From positions 80,362-144,361 of the forward strand of contig NZ_QQAV01000014.1 of assembly GCF_003350475.1 (NCBI RefSeq): a stretch of DNA of 64,000 bases, read 5' to 3'. Positions 8,662 to 16,240 of the stretch are shown here, in pieces (the first letter of the stretch is position 1; each line of letters starts with the position of its first letter). The DNA comes from Pseudacidovorax intermedius (GTDB taxonomy: Bacteria; Pseudomonadota; Gammaproteobacteria; Burkholderiales; Burkholderiaceae_C). Position numbers and translations under genes: made by a program. The notes below the pieces were generated by a model. It was not told where the DNA came from. It saw nothing but the letters and a program-made list of their open reading frames with translations, and did no database searches.

Positions 8662-10215
8662 TCAGGCCACGGGGACCGACAGCTCACCGGCCTGTGCATT
8701 GCGGCGCGCCTCGGGCGTCCAGGGGGCGGGCCACAGCCGCAGCGCGAGACGGGTGTAGACCTCATCGACATAGAAGCCGGCATAGCTCCAGCGCCGCGCA
8801 CGGGCCAGGGCCTGGGGCCGCCACTGCAGCGTGGCGAGGCCCAGGTAGAGCAGGGCCATCCCCAGCAGCGCCACAGGACCGGCCAGGGCATGCGGCGCGT
8901 CGTGCAGCCCCAGGGGCAGCGCATGCATCAGGCGCGCGGCCAGGGCCAGGCCGCCGACCATCAGCAGGCCCCAGAGCAGGGCCCGCGCGCGGGCGCCGAC
9001 CGCCGCCGGCGCGGCCGGCAGCCACAGCATCGGCGCCCAGGCCAGGCCCAGCAGCGCGCTCCACCACAGCGGCCAGGCCGGGCCGCCCACCGCGGCCAGT
9101 ACCACCAGCACCGTGCCGATGCCCAGCACCGGCGCCATCAGAAGGCTGAGCGATGTCGGTGCGGCCGGCGCATGCAGCGCCTGCCGCCGCGTGTCGCGCA
9201 CCACGCCCGAGGCCGACAGGAAGGCATGGGCCTTGTAGAGCGAGTGGCCGATGAGGTGCAGCGCCGCCAGCGTGTACAGGCCCACCGCGCACTCCAGCAG
9301 CATGAAGCCCATCTGCGCCACGGTGGACCAGGCCAGCCGCACCTTGATGCTGATGCGCGTGAGCATGACCAGGCCTGCCAGCACCGCCGTGGCCAGGCCG
9401 AAGGCGAGCAGCAGCCACCGCGCCGGCGCCGCCGCATCCAGCAGCGGCGCGAAGCGGATCAGCACGAAGCCGCCCAGGTTGACCACGCCCGCATGCAGCA
9501 GGGCCGAGACGGGTGTGGGCGCCTCCATCACCTGGATGAGCCAGCCATGCACCGGCAGCAACGCCGTGCGCAGCACGACCGCCAGGACCAGCGCCACCGC
9601 GGCCCACTGCAGCGGCGTGGACAGGCCCTGCTGCGCCACATGCGTCCACAGCGCCGACAGCGAGCCGCTGCCCACCTCGCGCCAGGCCAGGCCCGCCGCC
9701 AGCAGCAGCAGCCCGTCAGCGACCCGGTCGGCGATGCGCTTCTTGTGCGCGGCCAGCAGCGCGAAGGGACGGTCCGGGTAGAAGCACAGCAGCCGCTGAA
9801 GCGCCGCGCCCACCGCCGCCCAGGCCGCGATCAGCACCAGCCAATGGTCGGCCATCAGCAGCAGGTGCACGGCCGCCAGCACGCCGCCAAGCGCAGCCAC
9901 ATAGCGGCGCTGGCCGGCTTCGCCTTCGAGGTAGCGGGCGGAGAAGCCGGCGATCACCGTGCCCAGGCCCTGCACCAGCAGCGCCAGCACCAGGCCGAGC
10001 ACCGTGGGCCGGAGGCCGGGCAGGCCCTGCAGCCGCAACGGGCCCGCGAGCAGTGCCAGCGCCGCGGCCACGAGCGCCAGGCCGCACAGCGCCTGAAAGC
10101 CGCGCCAGCTGGCCGCCACGGTCAGCCGGCCCGACAGGGCGAGCGCCGCGGCTAGCCCCATGGCCAGGGGCGGCAGCACCGACAGCGCCGGCCCCGGGAT
10201 GTGTGCGACGTCCAT
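8662..10215 (-). CDS. dabB: DabB, NuoL/MrpA-like membrane subunit of the DAB carbon pump
   Basis: The protein is 517 residues and very hydrophobic, with about 13-14 membrane helices. It is a proton-conducting membrane transporter of the complex I NuoL / Mrp antiporter family. Key segments are LLPVHGWLIQVMEAPTPVSALLHAGVVN (quoted in parts: the Glu and the HAG motif of the family), LTRISIKVRLAWSTVAQMG, and LHLIGHSLYKAHAFLS with its Lys and His in the channel region. It lacks the long C-terminal lateral helix of NuoL, as DabB proteins do. The start ATG 10215 has a GGAGG about eight bases upstream. It is first in the dabB-dabA operon. Confidence 0.93.
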   Translation of the reverse strand: MDVAHIPGPALSVLPPLAMGLAAALALSGRLTVAASWRGFQALCGLALVAAALALLAGPLRLQGLPGLRPTVLGLVLALLVQGLGTVIAGFSARYLEGEAGQRRYVAALGGVLAAVHLLLMADHWLVLIAAWAAVGAALQRLLCFYPDRPFALLAAHKKRIADRVADGLLLLAAGLAWREVGSGSLSALWTHVAQQGLSTPLQWAAVALVLAVVLRTALLPVHGWLIQVMEAPTPVSALLHAGVVNLGGFVLIRFAPLLDAAAPARWLLLAFGLATAVLAGLVMLTRISIKVRLAWSTVAQMGFMLLECAVGLYTLAALHLIGHSLYKAHAFLSASGVVRDTRRQALHAPAAPTSLSLLMAPVLGIGTVLVVLAAVGGPAWPLWWSALLGLAWAPMLWLPAAPAAVGARARALLWGLLMVGGLALAARLMHALPLGLHDAPHALAGPVALLGMALLYLGLATLQWRPQALARARRWSYAGFYVDEVYTRLALRLWPAPWTPEARRNAQAGELSVPVA

Positions 10216-10278
10216 CGCGAACCCTCCGAAGAAAAACTGGGCGCGATGATGCTTGGCGGCTTTCGTTCTGTAAATTAC

Positions 10279-10298
10279 ATTGATAAGAACCAATCAAT
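10279..10298. promoter_or_regulatory. candidate LysR operator ATTGAT-N8-ATCAAT between dabB and its regulator
   Basis: A perfect 6-bp inverted repeat (10279-10284 and 10293-10298) lies in the only AT-rich stretch of the neighbourhood, in the 98-base gap between the divergent dabB and LysR genes. A T-N11-A dyad in the shared promoter is the usual LysR arrangement. Binding is inferred. Confidence 0.55.
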
Positions 10299-10313
10299 CT
10301 TCAAATCAGAACG

Positions 10314-11207
10314 ATGCAGCTGGAGCAGCTCAACTTCCACCACCTGTTCTATTTCTGGCGAGTGGCCACGCTGGGCCACCTGACGCGTGCGGCCGAAGAA
10401 CTGCACACCTCGCAGTCGGCCGTGTCGGCACAGATCCGCCAGTTGGAGGACCGGCTGGGCGAGGCGCTGTTCACCCGCGAAGGCCGGCGCCTGGTGCTGA
10501 CCGACACCGGCCAGCTGGTGCTGGCCTACGCCGAGAACATCTTCGGCCTGGGCCAGGAGATGCTGGGCCGGCTGCAGGGCCGCAGCGCGGGCGTGACGCG
10601 GCTGCGCGTGGGCGCCGTGGCCACGCTGTCGCGCAACTACCAGGAGAACTGGCTGCGCCCGCTGCTGGCGGACCCGGCCGTGGTGCTGACGCTGGAGTCG
10701 GGCCTGCTCGAAGGCCTGGTTGAGCGCCTGGTGCAGCACCAGCTCGACGTGGTGCTGGCCACCGAGACGGTGCCCGCCGACCCCGATCGGCCGCTGCACT
10801 GCCGGCTGTTGGGCAGCCAGTCGATCTCGCTGGTGGGCCCGGCCGGCCGCTGGCAGGGCCGGCCGCTGCGCATTCCGGAAGACCTGGACGGGCTGGAGAT
10901 CGCCCTGCCCGGCCCGCGCCATGCGCTGCGCGGGCAGTTCGACGGCCTGTGCGCCTCGTCCGGCGTGACACCACGCCTGCGCGCCGAGGTGGACGACATG
11001 GCCATGCTGCGCCTGATCGCACGCGACAGCGGATGGCTGACGGTGCTGCCCGAGGTGGTGGTGCAGGACGAGCTGCGCAACGGCACGCTGGTGATCGTGG
11101 GCCGCTCGGAGGCGCTGCAGGAGCGCTTCTACGCCATCACGCGGCCCCACCGGCACCCCATCGAGGTGTTGGAGCGGCTGATGGTGCAGGCGCCGGCGGC
11201 GGGCTGA
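10314..11207 (+). CDS. LysR-family regulator, NhaR-like, divergent from dabBA
   Basis: The protein is 297 residues. The winged helix-turn-helix at the N-terminus reads LNFHHLFYFWRVATLGHLTRAAEELHTSQSAVSAQIRQLE, given here as LFYFWRVATLGHLT and SQSAVSAQIRQLE, followed by a periplasmic-binding-like effector domain. LNxHHLxYFW is characteristic of NhaR, which in Escherichia coli activates a sodium/proton antiporter in response to sodium. Placement next to a cation-driven carbon pump suggests it controls dabBA and may sense an ion or bicarbonate, not the Calvin-cycle metabolites sensed by CbbR. The Shine-Dalgarno sequence is weak. Family assignment is firm; target and effector are inference. Confidence 0.9.
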   Translation: MQLEQLNFHHLFYFWRVATLGHLTRAAEELHTSQSAVSAQIRQLEDRLGEALFTREGRRLVLTDTGQLVLAYAENIFGLGQEMLGRLQGRSAGVTRLRVGAVATLSRNYQENWLRPLLADPAVVLTLESGLLEGLVERLVQHQLDVVLATETVPADPDRPLHCRLLGSQSISLVGPAGRWQGRPLRIPEDLDGLEIALPGPRHALRGQFDGLCASSGVTPRLRAEVDDMAMLRLIARDSGWLTVLPEVVVQDELRNGTLVIVGRSEALQERFYAITRPHRHPIEVLERLMVQAPAAG

Positions 11208-11275
11208 AGGGCGCATGCCAGCTCCGCCATCCGTGTTCGCCGAGTCACGCCATCCGTTCGCCACGAGCCACTCCA

Positions 11276-11357
11276 TCCGTTCACCCTGAGCCTGTCGAAG
11301 GGTGGACGGCGCGCAGAAGGAAGCGCGCATCGGCTTCGACAAGCTCAGCCCGAACGG
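11276..11357. repeat. inverted pair of REP-type palindromes
   Basis: The left member is 11276-11303 (TCCGTTCACCCTGAGCCTGTC...) and the right member is 11332-11357 (GGCTTCGACAAGCTCAGCCC...), facing each other. It lies after the LysR gene and before the convergent small orphan gene, and may serve as a 3'-end structure for both. The rest of 11208-11398 holds no gene that I can see. Confidence 0.8.
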
Positions 11358-11398
11358 TTGTTGATGCACTCAGCCGCGTTCGTGACGCGCGCTGCGGC

Positions 11399-11665
11399 TC
11401 AACTGCCGACCAGCGGCCACTCCTGCCCGTCCACCGTCACCAGCACGCCGAGGGTGGTGTCGCTCTGCGCCAGCGGCACGCCCATGAAGCGTTCCTTGTC
11501 CAGCCCTTCGTCGCCCATGTTGATGGCGATACGGCCGTTGCGCCGGGCCTCGATCAGTTCGTCGTACTGAGCCGGCGTGAGCAGCAGCTTCTGCGGGTAA
11601 GCGTTGTCGTGCTCGGCCCAGTGCTTGCGGATGGCGTGGAGGGCGAGGTCGTAGAGAGTGGCCAT
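11399..11665 (-). CDS. conserved-looking hypothetical protein, 88 residues
   Basis: I do not recognise this family. The ATG at 11665 begins MATLYDLALHAIRKHWAEHD. The rest is soluble and acidic-basic mixed, with KLLLTPAQYDELIEARRNGR, a short gap, and a C-terminus of VLVTVDGQEWPLVGS. There is no signal peptide, membrane helix or cysteine motif. Codon use and third-position GC match the neighbours, and the frame is clean, so it is probably a real gene. It lies between the dab regulator (convergent) and the TRAP operon (same strand, 106 bases upstream), with no evident functional tie to either. Confidence 0.6.
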   Translation of the reverse strand: MATLYDLALHAIRKHWAEHDNAYPQKLLLTPAQYDELIEARRNGRIAINMGDEGLDKERFMGVPLAQSDTTLGVLVTVDGQEWPLVGS

Positions 11666-11771
11666 GGGCGGGATCATAGAAAACACGGACACGCCGCCAC
11701 GCCGGCCCAAAGAAAAAGGCGGCCCGCAGGCCGCCCCGATGCACAGGGCCGCACGCGCGGCCCCGCCGCCA

Positions 11772-12770
11772 TCACTTCCGCAGCTTGGCCAGCTCGGCCA
11801 TCATGGCCTGCACGGTGCCCTCGCCCACGCTGGCCGAGTTCTTGTCGATCACGGGCTTCATCTTTTCGCGCAGCTTGGCCACCTCGGCGGGGGACAACTC
11901 GTTCACTTCCATGCCGGCCTTCTTCAGGTCTTCCAGGCCGCTCTGCAGAATGGCGCGCGACTGGGTGCGCTCGTACTGGGCCGACTCGACCGCGGCTTCC
12001 TTCAGGATCTTCTGGTCGGCCGGCGGCAGCTGGTCCCAGAACTTCTTGCTGATCACCACCGACTGCGGGTTGTACTGGTGGTTGGTGATCGTCATGTACT
12101 TCTGGACCTCGTAGAGCTTGGCGGCCTTGATGGTGGCCACCGGGTTCTCCTGGCCGTCCACGGCCTTCTGCTCCAGCGCGGCGTACACCTCCGGGAAGGG
12201 CAGCGGCGTGGGGTTGGCACCCAGCGCCTTGACCCAGTCCACATTGATCGGGCTGGGGATCACGCGCAGCTTGAGGCCCGCAATGTCTTCCACCTTCTGG
12301 ATCGGGCGCTTGCTGTTGGTGATCTGGCGGAAGCCCAGCTCGTAGTAGGCCAGGCCGACCAGGCCCTTGTCTTCCAGCTTCTTGTGCAGGTTCTGGCCGA
12401 AGGGGCCGTCCACCACCGCGTCGGCCTCGCGCGCGTTGCCGAAGAGGAAGGGGAAGTCGTAGATCGCGAAGTCCTTCACCAGGCTCGAGAAGATGCCCGA
12501 GTTCATCGAGGCCATCTCGAGCGTGCCGCCCTGCAGGGCCGACACGTTGGCCTGGTCGCTGCCCAGCACGCCGCCGGGGAAGACCTGCACCTTCAGGCGG
12601 CCGGCGGACTTCTTGTCCACCAGCTCCGCGAACTTCTCCATGCCCAGCACGATCGGGTGGCCCTTGGCGTTCTGGTTGGCGAACTTGATGGTGCGCGTCT
12701 GCGCGGGCGCCATGCCGGCGGCGGCGAGGGCCACGGCGGCCACCACGGTCTTGAGGAACAGTCGCTTCAT
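11772..12770 (-). CDS. dctP: TRAP transporter solute-binding protein (DctP family)
   Basis: The protein is 332 residues. A Sec signal peptide (MKRLFLKTVVAAVALAAAG, cleavage near PAQ) precedes a complete DctP fold. Family landmarks are IKFANQNAKGHPIVLGMEKF, LGSDQANVSALQGGTLEM, and the ligand-gripping arginine in GLKLRVIPSPINVDW. A carboxylate-binding Arg at this place means the substrate is probably an organic acid, but the identity cannot be read from sequence. It follows dctM by 54 bases on the same strand and works in the periplasm, delivering solute to DctQM. Confidence 0.94.
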   Translation of the reverse strand: MKRLFLKTVVAAVALAAAGMAPAQTRTIKFANQNAKGHPIVLGMEKFAELVDKKSAGRLKVQVFPGGVLGSDQANVSALQGGTLEMASMNSGIFSSLVKDFAIYDFPFLFGNAREADAVVDGPFGQNLHKKLEDKGLVGLAYYELGFRQITNSKRPIQKVEDIAGLKLRVIPSPINVDWVKALGANPTPLPFPEVYAALEQKAVDGQENPVATIKAAKLYEVQKYMTITNHQYNPQSVVISKKFWDQLPPADQKILKEAAVESAQYERTQSRAILQSGLEDLKKAGMEVNELSPAEVAKLREKMKPVIDKNSASVGEGTVQAMMAELAKLRK

Positions 12771-12824
12771 GGGGAGTCTCCTGGGTCGCGGGAAGAAAAG
12801 GGAAAGAAGTAAGGAGCGGATCGC

Positions 12825-14105
12825 TCAGCCGTGGAACCAGCGCGCCGGCACGATCACCAGGGCGGGGAAGAACACCATCAGGAACATGACGGCGAACTGC
12901 GCCACCATGAAGGGCCACACGCCCTTGGTGACCTCGTCCATGCTGACTTTGCCCACGCCCGCCACCGTGCTGAGCACCGTGCCCACCGGCGGCGTGATCA
13001 GGCCGATGGCGTTGTTGATGATGAACAGCACGCCGAAGTACACCGGGTCGATGCCGGCGGCCTTGATGATGGGCATGAACACCGGCGTGAGGATCAGGAT
13101 GGTGGGCGTCATGTCCATGGCCGTGCCCACCAGCATGGTGATGACCATGATCACGAACATCAGCAGGATCGGGCGGTCGAGCAAGGGCTGCAGCACGGCC
13201 ACCAGTTCGGCCGGCAGGTTGGCGACCGTGATCATCCAGGCCGACACCATGGCGGCGGCGACCAGGAACATGATCACGGCCGTGGTGCGCGCCGCGGCCT
13301 CGAACAGGCCATAGAGCTGCGAGAGCTTGAGCTCCTTGTAGATGACGGTGGAGACGAAGAGCGCGTACACGGCGGCCACCACGGCCGCCTCGGTGGGCGT
13401 GAAGACGCCGAACTTCAGGCCCACGATCACGATCACTGGCAGCACCAGCGCAAAGGTGGCGTCCTTGAGGGCGGTGAGCACCTCGGCGCGGCTGGCACGA
13501 GGGGCGGGCTGGATGTTCTCCTTGCGCACCAGCCACCACCAGGTGAGCCACAGCGCCGCGCCCAGCATGACGCCGGGCGCGATGCCGGCCATGAAGAGCT
13601 TGGAGATCGACACGTTGGCGGCCACGCCGAAGACCACGAAGCCGATGGAGGGCGGAATGATGGGCGCGATGATCGAGGCCGCCGACAGCAGGCCGGCCGA
13701 GCGCGCCTTGTCGTAGCCAGCGCGGTTCATCATGGGCAGCAGCAGCGCCGCCAGCGCTGCGGCATCGGCCACGGCCGAGCCCGACAGCGAGGCCATGATG
13801 ATGGCCGCCATGATGCCCACGTAGCCCAGGCCCCCGCGCACATGGCCCACCAGCGTCATCGCGAAGTTGACGATGCGCCGCGACAGGCCGCCGGCGTTCA
13901 TGATCTCGCCGGCCAGCATGAAGAAGGGCACGGCCAGCAGCGGGAAGCTGTTGGCGCCCTCCAGCGTGTTCTGCGCCAGGATCTGCGGATCGAACATGTC
14001 CATGTGCCACATCAGCGCGGCGCCGCAGGCCAGCAGCGAGAAGGCGATGGGCACGCCCAGGGCCATGGCGCCGAGCAGGGCGCCGAGGAAGATCGCGATG
14101 GTCAT
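12825..14105 (-). CDS. dctM: TRAP transporter large permease subunit (DctM family)
   Basis: The protein is 426 residues with about 12 membrane segments. Typical family stretches are MTIAIFLGALLGAMALGVPI at the start, VPFFMLAGEIMNAGGLSRR, ASLSGSAVADAAALAALLLP (substrate and sodium region), and NNAIGLITPPVGTVL near the end. I chose ATG 14105 because all DctM proteins start directly with the first helix; the 16 residues upstream in frame are Arg/Pro-rich. It starts 10 bases after dctQ ends. Uptake is driven by a sodium gradient in known members. Confidence 0.95.
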   Translation of the reverse strand: MTIAIFLGALLGAMALGVPIAFSLLACGAALMWHMDMFDPQILAQNTLEGANSFPLLAVPFFMLAGEIMNAGGLSRRIVNFAMTLVGHVRGGLGYVGIMAAIIMASLSGSAVADAAALAALLLPMMNRAGYDKARSAGLLSAASIIAPIIPPSIGFVVFGVAANVSISKLFMAGIAPGVMLGAALWLTWWWLVRKENIQPAPRASRAEVLTALKDATFALVLPVIVIVGLKFGVFTPTEAAVVAAVYALFVSTVIYKELKLSQLYGLFEAAARTTAVIMFLVAAAMVSAWMITVANLPAELVAVLQPLLDRPILLMFVIMVITMLVGTAMDMTPTILILTPVFMPIIKAAGIDPVYFGVLFIINNAIGLITPPVGTVLSTVAGVGKVSMDEVTKGVWPFMVAQFAVMFLMVFFPALVIVPARWFHG

Positions 14106-14115
14106 GGCCGTCCTT

Positions 14116-14658
14116 TCAGCGCACGGGTTGGGAGGCGGCCTCGTGCGGCGCATCCTCGGATTCGGTCACGCCGATCAGCTGCGACTCGGCCAGCCGGCCC
14201 GTCAGCAGGGCCACGAACTCGGTGGCGATGAAGACGATGGCGATGGCCGAGAAGAACACGCCCGCGCCGTAGAACCAGGCCATGGAGACCTCCATGACGG
14301 CGCTGGTCGATTCGCGGTTGATCTGCATCTGCACCCACGAGCCCTGCAGCATGAAGAAGCACAGCATCAGCATGAGCAGGTGGCTGGCGCCCAGGCACAG
14401 CTTCTTGCCCACGCGCGGCAGGCGCGACACCAGCGTGTCAGTGCCCAGGTGCTGGTGCGAGCGCAGCGCCACCAGCGCGCCCAGGAAGGTCATCCACACG
14501 AAGAGCCAGCGGGAGAGCTCCTCGGAGATCAGCAGGCCGTCGTTGAAGCCATAGCGCAGCACGACGTTGCCGAACACCATGACCACCATCAGCGCCAGGC
14601 AGACGACCATGGCGAAGGAGAAAAACCGGCACAGCCGATCGAGACAGTTCCCCCACAT
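14116..14658 (-). CDS. dctQ: TRAP transporter small permease subunit (DctQ family)
   Basis: The protein is 180 residues with four membrane helices. The family motif is visible in MVVMVFGNVVLRYGFNDGLLISEELSRWLFVWMTFLG, quoted in parts as NVVLRYGFN and SEELSRWLFVWMTFLGA. The start ATG 14658 is preceded by AAGGAG. It is the first structural gene of the dctQMP operon and the partner of DctM. The 82-base gap upstream holds a candidate TetR operator. Confidence 0.92.
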   Translation of the reverse strand: MWGNCLDRLCRFFSFAMVVCLALMVVMVFGNVVLRYGFNDGLLISEELSRWLFVWMTFLGALVALRSHQHLGTDTLVSRLPRVGKKLCLGASHLLMLMLCFFMLQGSWVQMQINRESTSAVMEVSMAWFYGAGVFFSAIAIVFIATEFVALLTGRLAESQLIGVTESEDAPHEAASQPVR

Positions 14659-14691
14659 ACACGCTCCTTGAAGAAGGGCGGAGTTTGTACG

Positions 14692-14703
14692 AACTGGTTA
14701 GTT
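14692..14703. promoter_or_regulatory. candidate TetR operator AACT-GGTT-AGTT
   Basis: A short palindrome in the gap between the TetR gene and dctQ, embedded in the AT-richer stretch GTACGAACTGGTTAGTTTTG. Position and symmetry fit a repressor site controlling the TRAP genes. The match is short, so this is a suggestion only. Confidence 0.4.
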
Positions 14704-14740
14704 TTGCACTCCCGGAGAAACCCGGGGGCGGGGGCGGCGG

Positions 14741-15430
14741 TCAGGGCGCGCTGACGAAGCGCACCACCATGTCGATCACGCTTTCCCGGCGGTGCGCCAT
14801 GTAGGCGGCGGAGGTGGTGTCGAGCTTGAACAGGGCCCCGAATGTATGCCGGTTCGAGACGTTGAAGAAGCTCAGCGCGGAAATCGAGGCATGGATGTCC
14901 ACCGCGTCGAGCCCGGGGCGGAAGACGCCACTGGCCAGGCCCCGCGCATACAGCCGCTCGATGGCCGCAATGGCCGGCACGTTCAGTTCCTGGATGCGCT
15001 GCGAGGCGGCAATGTACTGGCCGCGGTGGATGTTCTCGCTCATCACCAGGCGGATGAAGCGCTCGTGCTGCAGGTGATGGTCGAAGGTGAAGGCGACCAG
15101 GCGGCGTAGCGCCGTCTCGGGCTCCAGGTCCTCCAGGCGCAGGTCGGCCTCGATCTCGCGGACCTGCCGGTACGACTCTTCCAGCACGGCAAGGTACAGG
15201 CCCTCCTTGCTGCCGAAGTAGTAGTAGATCATCCGCTTGCTCGTCTGCGTCAGCGCGGCGATCTCGTCGATGCGGGCCCCGGCCAAGCCCTTTTCAGCAA
15301 ACTCCTCGGCCGCCACTTCAAGGATGTTGGCGCGCGTGCGCTCCGGATCGTTGGTGCGGCTGGCGGCCGCCTTGGCGGCAGGCTTCGCGGCGGCACTGCG
15401 GCGCACGCGCGAATGGACGAGTTCGTTCAT
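14741..15430 (-). CDS. TetR/AcrR-family regulator of the TRAP operon
   Basis: The protein is 229 residues. After a basic Ala-rich N-terminal tail, the DNA-binding domain is RTRANILEVAAEEFAEKGLA, then IDEIAALTQTSKRMIYYYFGSKEGLY, with the recognition helix SKRMIYYYF. The C-terminal ligand domain includes HHLQHERFIRLVMSENIHRGQY. The start ATG 15430 was preferred over the longer open frame because the region upstream overlaps the divergent ferredoxin gene. It lies upstream of dctQMP on the same strand, so it may be in the same transcript and repress itself with the transporter. Confidence 0.9.
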   Translation of the reverse strand: MNELVHSRVRRSAAAKPAAKAAASRTNDPERTRANILEVAAEEFAEKGLAGARIDEIAALTQTSKRMIYYYFGSKEGLYLAVLEESYRQVREIEADLRLEDLEPETALRRLVAFTFDHHLQHERFIRLVMSENIHRGQYIAASQRIQELNVPAIAAIERLYARGLASGVFRPGLDAVDIHASISALSFFNVSNRHTFGALFKLDTTSAAYMAHRRESVIDMVVRFVSAP

Positions 15431-15491
15431 TTTTTCAGTATAGGGCGCAGCCCTGCCTCGGCGAGCGAACGTAGACTGGGCCAGGAACACC

Positions 15492-15803
15492 ATGGCCAGC
15501 GACGACCCTCCCGCTTCCCCGCGCGACAGCCGCCACCGCCCCGGCTGGCTGCCCCTGGTCGACGCCGCGCGCTGCACCGGCTGCGGCTGGTGCGTGGCGA
15601 CCTGCCCACCGCATGTGCTCAGTCTCGAAAGCCGAGACTGGAAGAAGCAGGCGGTGTTGCATGACGCCCCCGCCTGCACCGGCTGCAGCGATTGCGCGGT
15701 GGTGTGTCCTTTCCATGCCATCGCCATGCGGCGGGTGGCTGCGGCGGGTCCACGGGTGGACGCGCCAAGCGAGGCAGATCAGCGCAGGTCGCCGTCCACG
15801 TAG
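15492..15803 (+). CDS. small 2x[4Fe-4S] ferredoxin-like protein
   Basis: The protein is 103 residues. Two clusters of four cysteines, CTGCGWCVATCP and CTGCSDCAVVCP, are 29 residues apart in first cysteine, the layout of a bacterial 8Fe ferredoxin. The N-terminal 25 residues and C-terminal 25 residues look disordered. It should carry electrons in the cytoplasm; the partner enzyme is not in the vicinity. The last 25 bases overlap the convergent ychJ gene. It is divergent from the TetR gene across 61 bases. Confidence 0.88.
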   Translation: MASDDPPASPRDSRHRPGWLPLVDAARCTGCGWCVATCPPHVLSLESRDWKKQAVLHDAPACTGCSDCAVVCPFHAIAMRRVAAAGPRVDAPSEADQRRSPST

Positions 15804-16240
15804 TACCAGCGGCCGTCCTCGCGCACGAAGCGGCTGCGCTCGTGCAATCGAGAGGCCCGGCCCGTGGCATCGCGCGAGCGGGCGACGAATTCCACCTCGG
15901 CCCGGTCTGCGCCCAGCGGCAGGTGCGCCCGCACATCCAGGCCCAGCCATTGCACCGCAGGCGACTCGGCCAACTGCAGCATGGCGGGCCGCGTTCGCGG
16001 GTGCCAAGTGGCCAGCAGGTAGGCCTCATCGCCCAGGCCATAGGCGGTGTAGCGCGAGCGCATGAGCGTCTCGGCATCGGACACGCGCGCGGCCCGCTGC
16101 TCGGCCGGTGTCTGCACATCGGCAAGGAAGCGGCCACAGCAGTCGGCAAAGGTGATTGGACGGCCTCGCGCCTTGCGGCCGCAGGGGCAGGGTTGCGCAG
16201 AAGTGGGCAGGGTCGCGGGTGCGGGCATGGTCGGATGCAT
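15779..16240 (-). CDS. ychJ: YchJ family protein (SEC-C-like zinc motif)
   Basis: The protein is 153 residues. The N-terminal zinc-type motif is CPCGRKARGRPITFADCCGRF. The central NTF2-like YchJ domain reads LMRSRYTAYGLGDEAYLLATWHP and the end is EDGRWYYVDGDL. Function is unknown for the family; nucleic-acid or protein-quality roles have been suggested because of the SEC-C-like cysteines. The start ATG 16240 overlaps the stop codon of the histidine kinase gene as TGATG, which supports this start and suggests translational coupling. Confidence 0.88.
   Translation of the reverse strand: MHPTMPAPATLPTSAQPCPCGRKARGRPITFADCCGRFLADVQTPAEQRAARVSDAETLMRSRYTAYGLGDEAYLLATWHPRTRPAMLQLAESPAVQWLGLDVRAHLPLGADRAEVEFVARSRDATGRASRLHERSRFVREDGRWYYVDGDLR

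Noticed and set aside
6093..11207. Evidence of autotrophy
   Set aside because: DabAB alone does not show it. No RuBisCO, carboxysome or Calvin-cycle regulator gene is present in the window.
14707..14730. Terminator after the TetR operator (CCCGG-AGAAA-CCGGG)
   Set aside because: The stem is short and no T-run follows on either strand. It is probably chance in GC-rich DNA.
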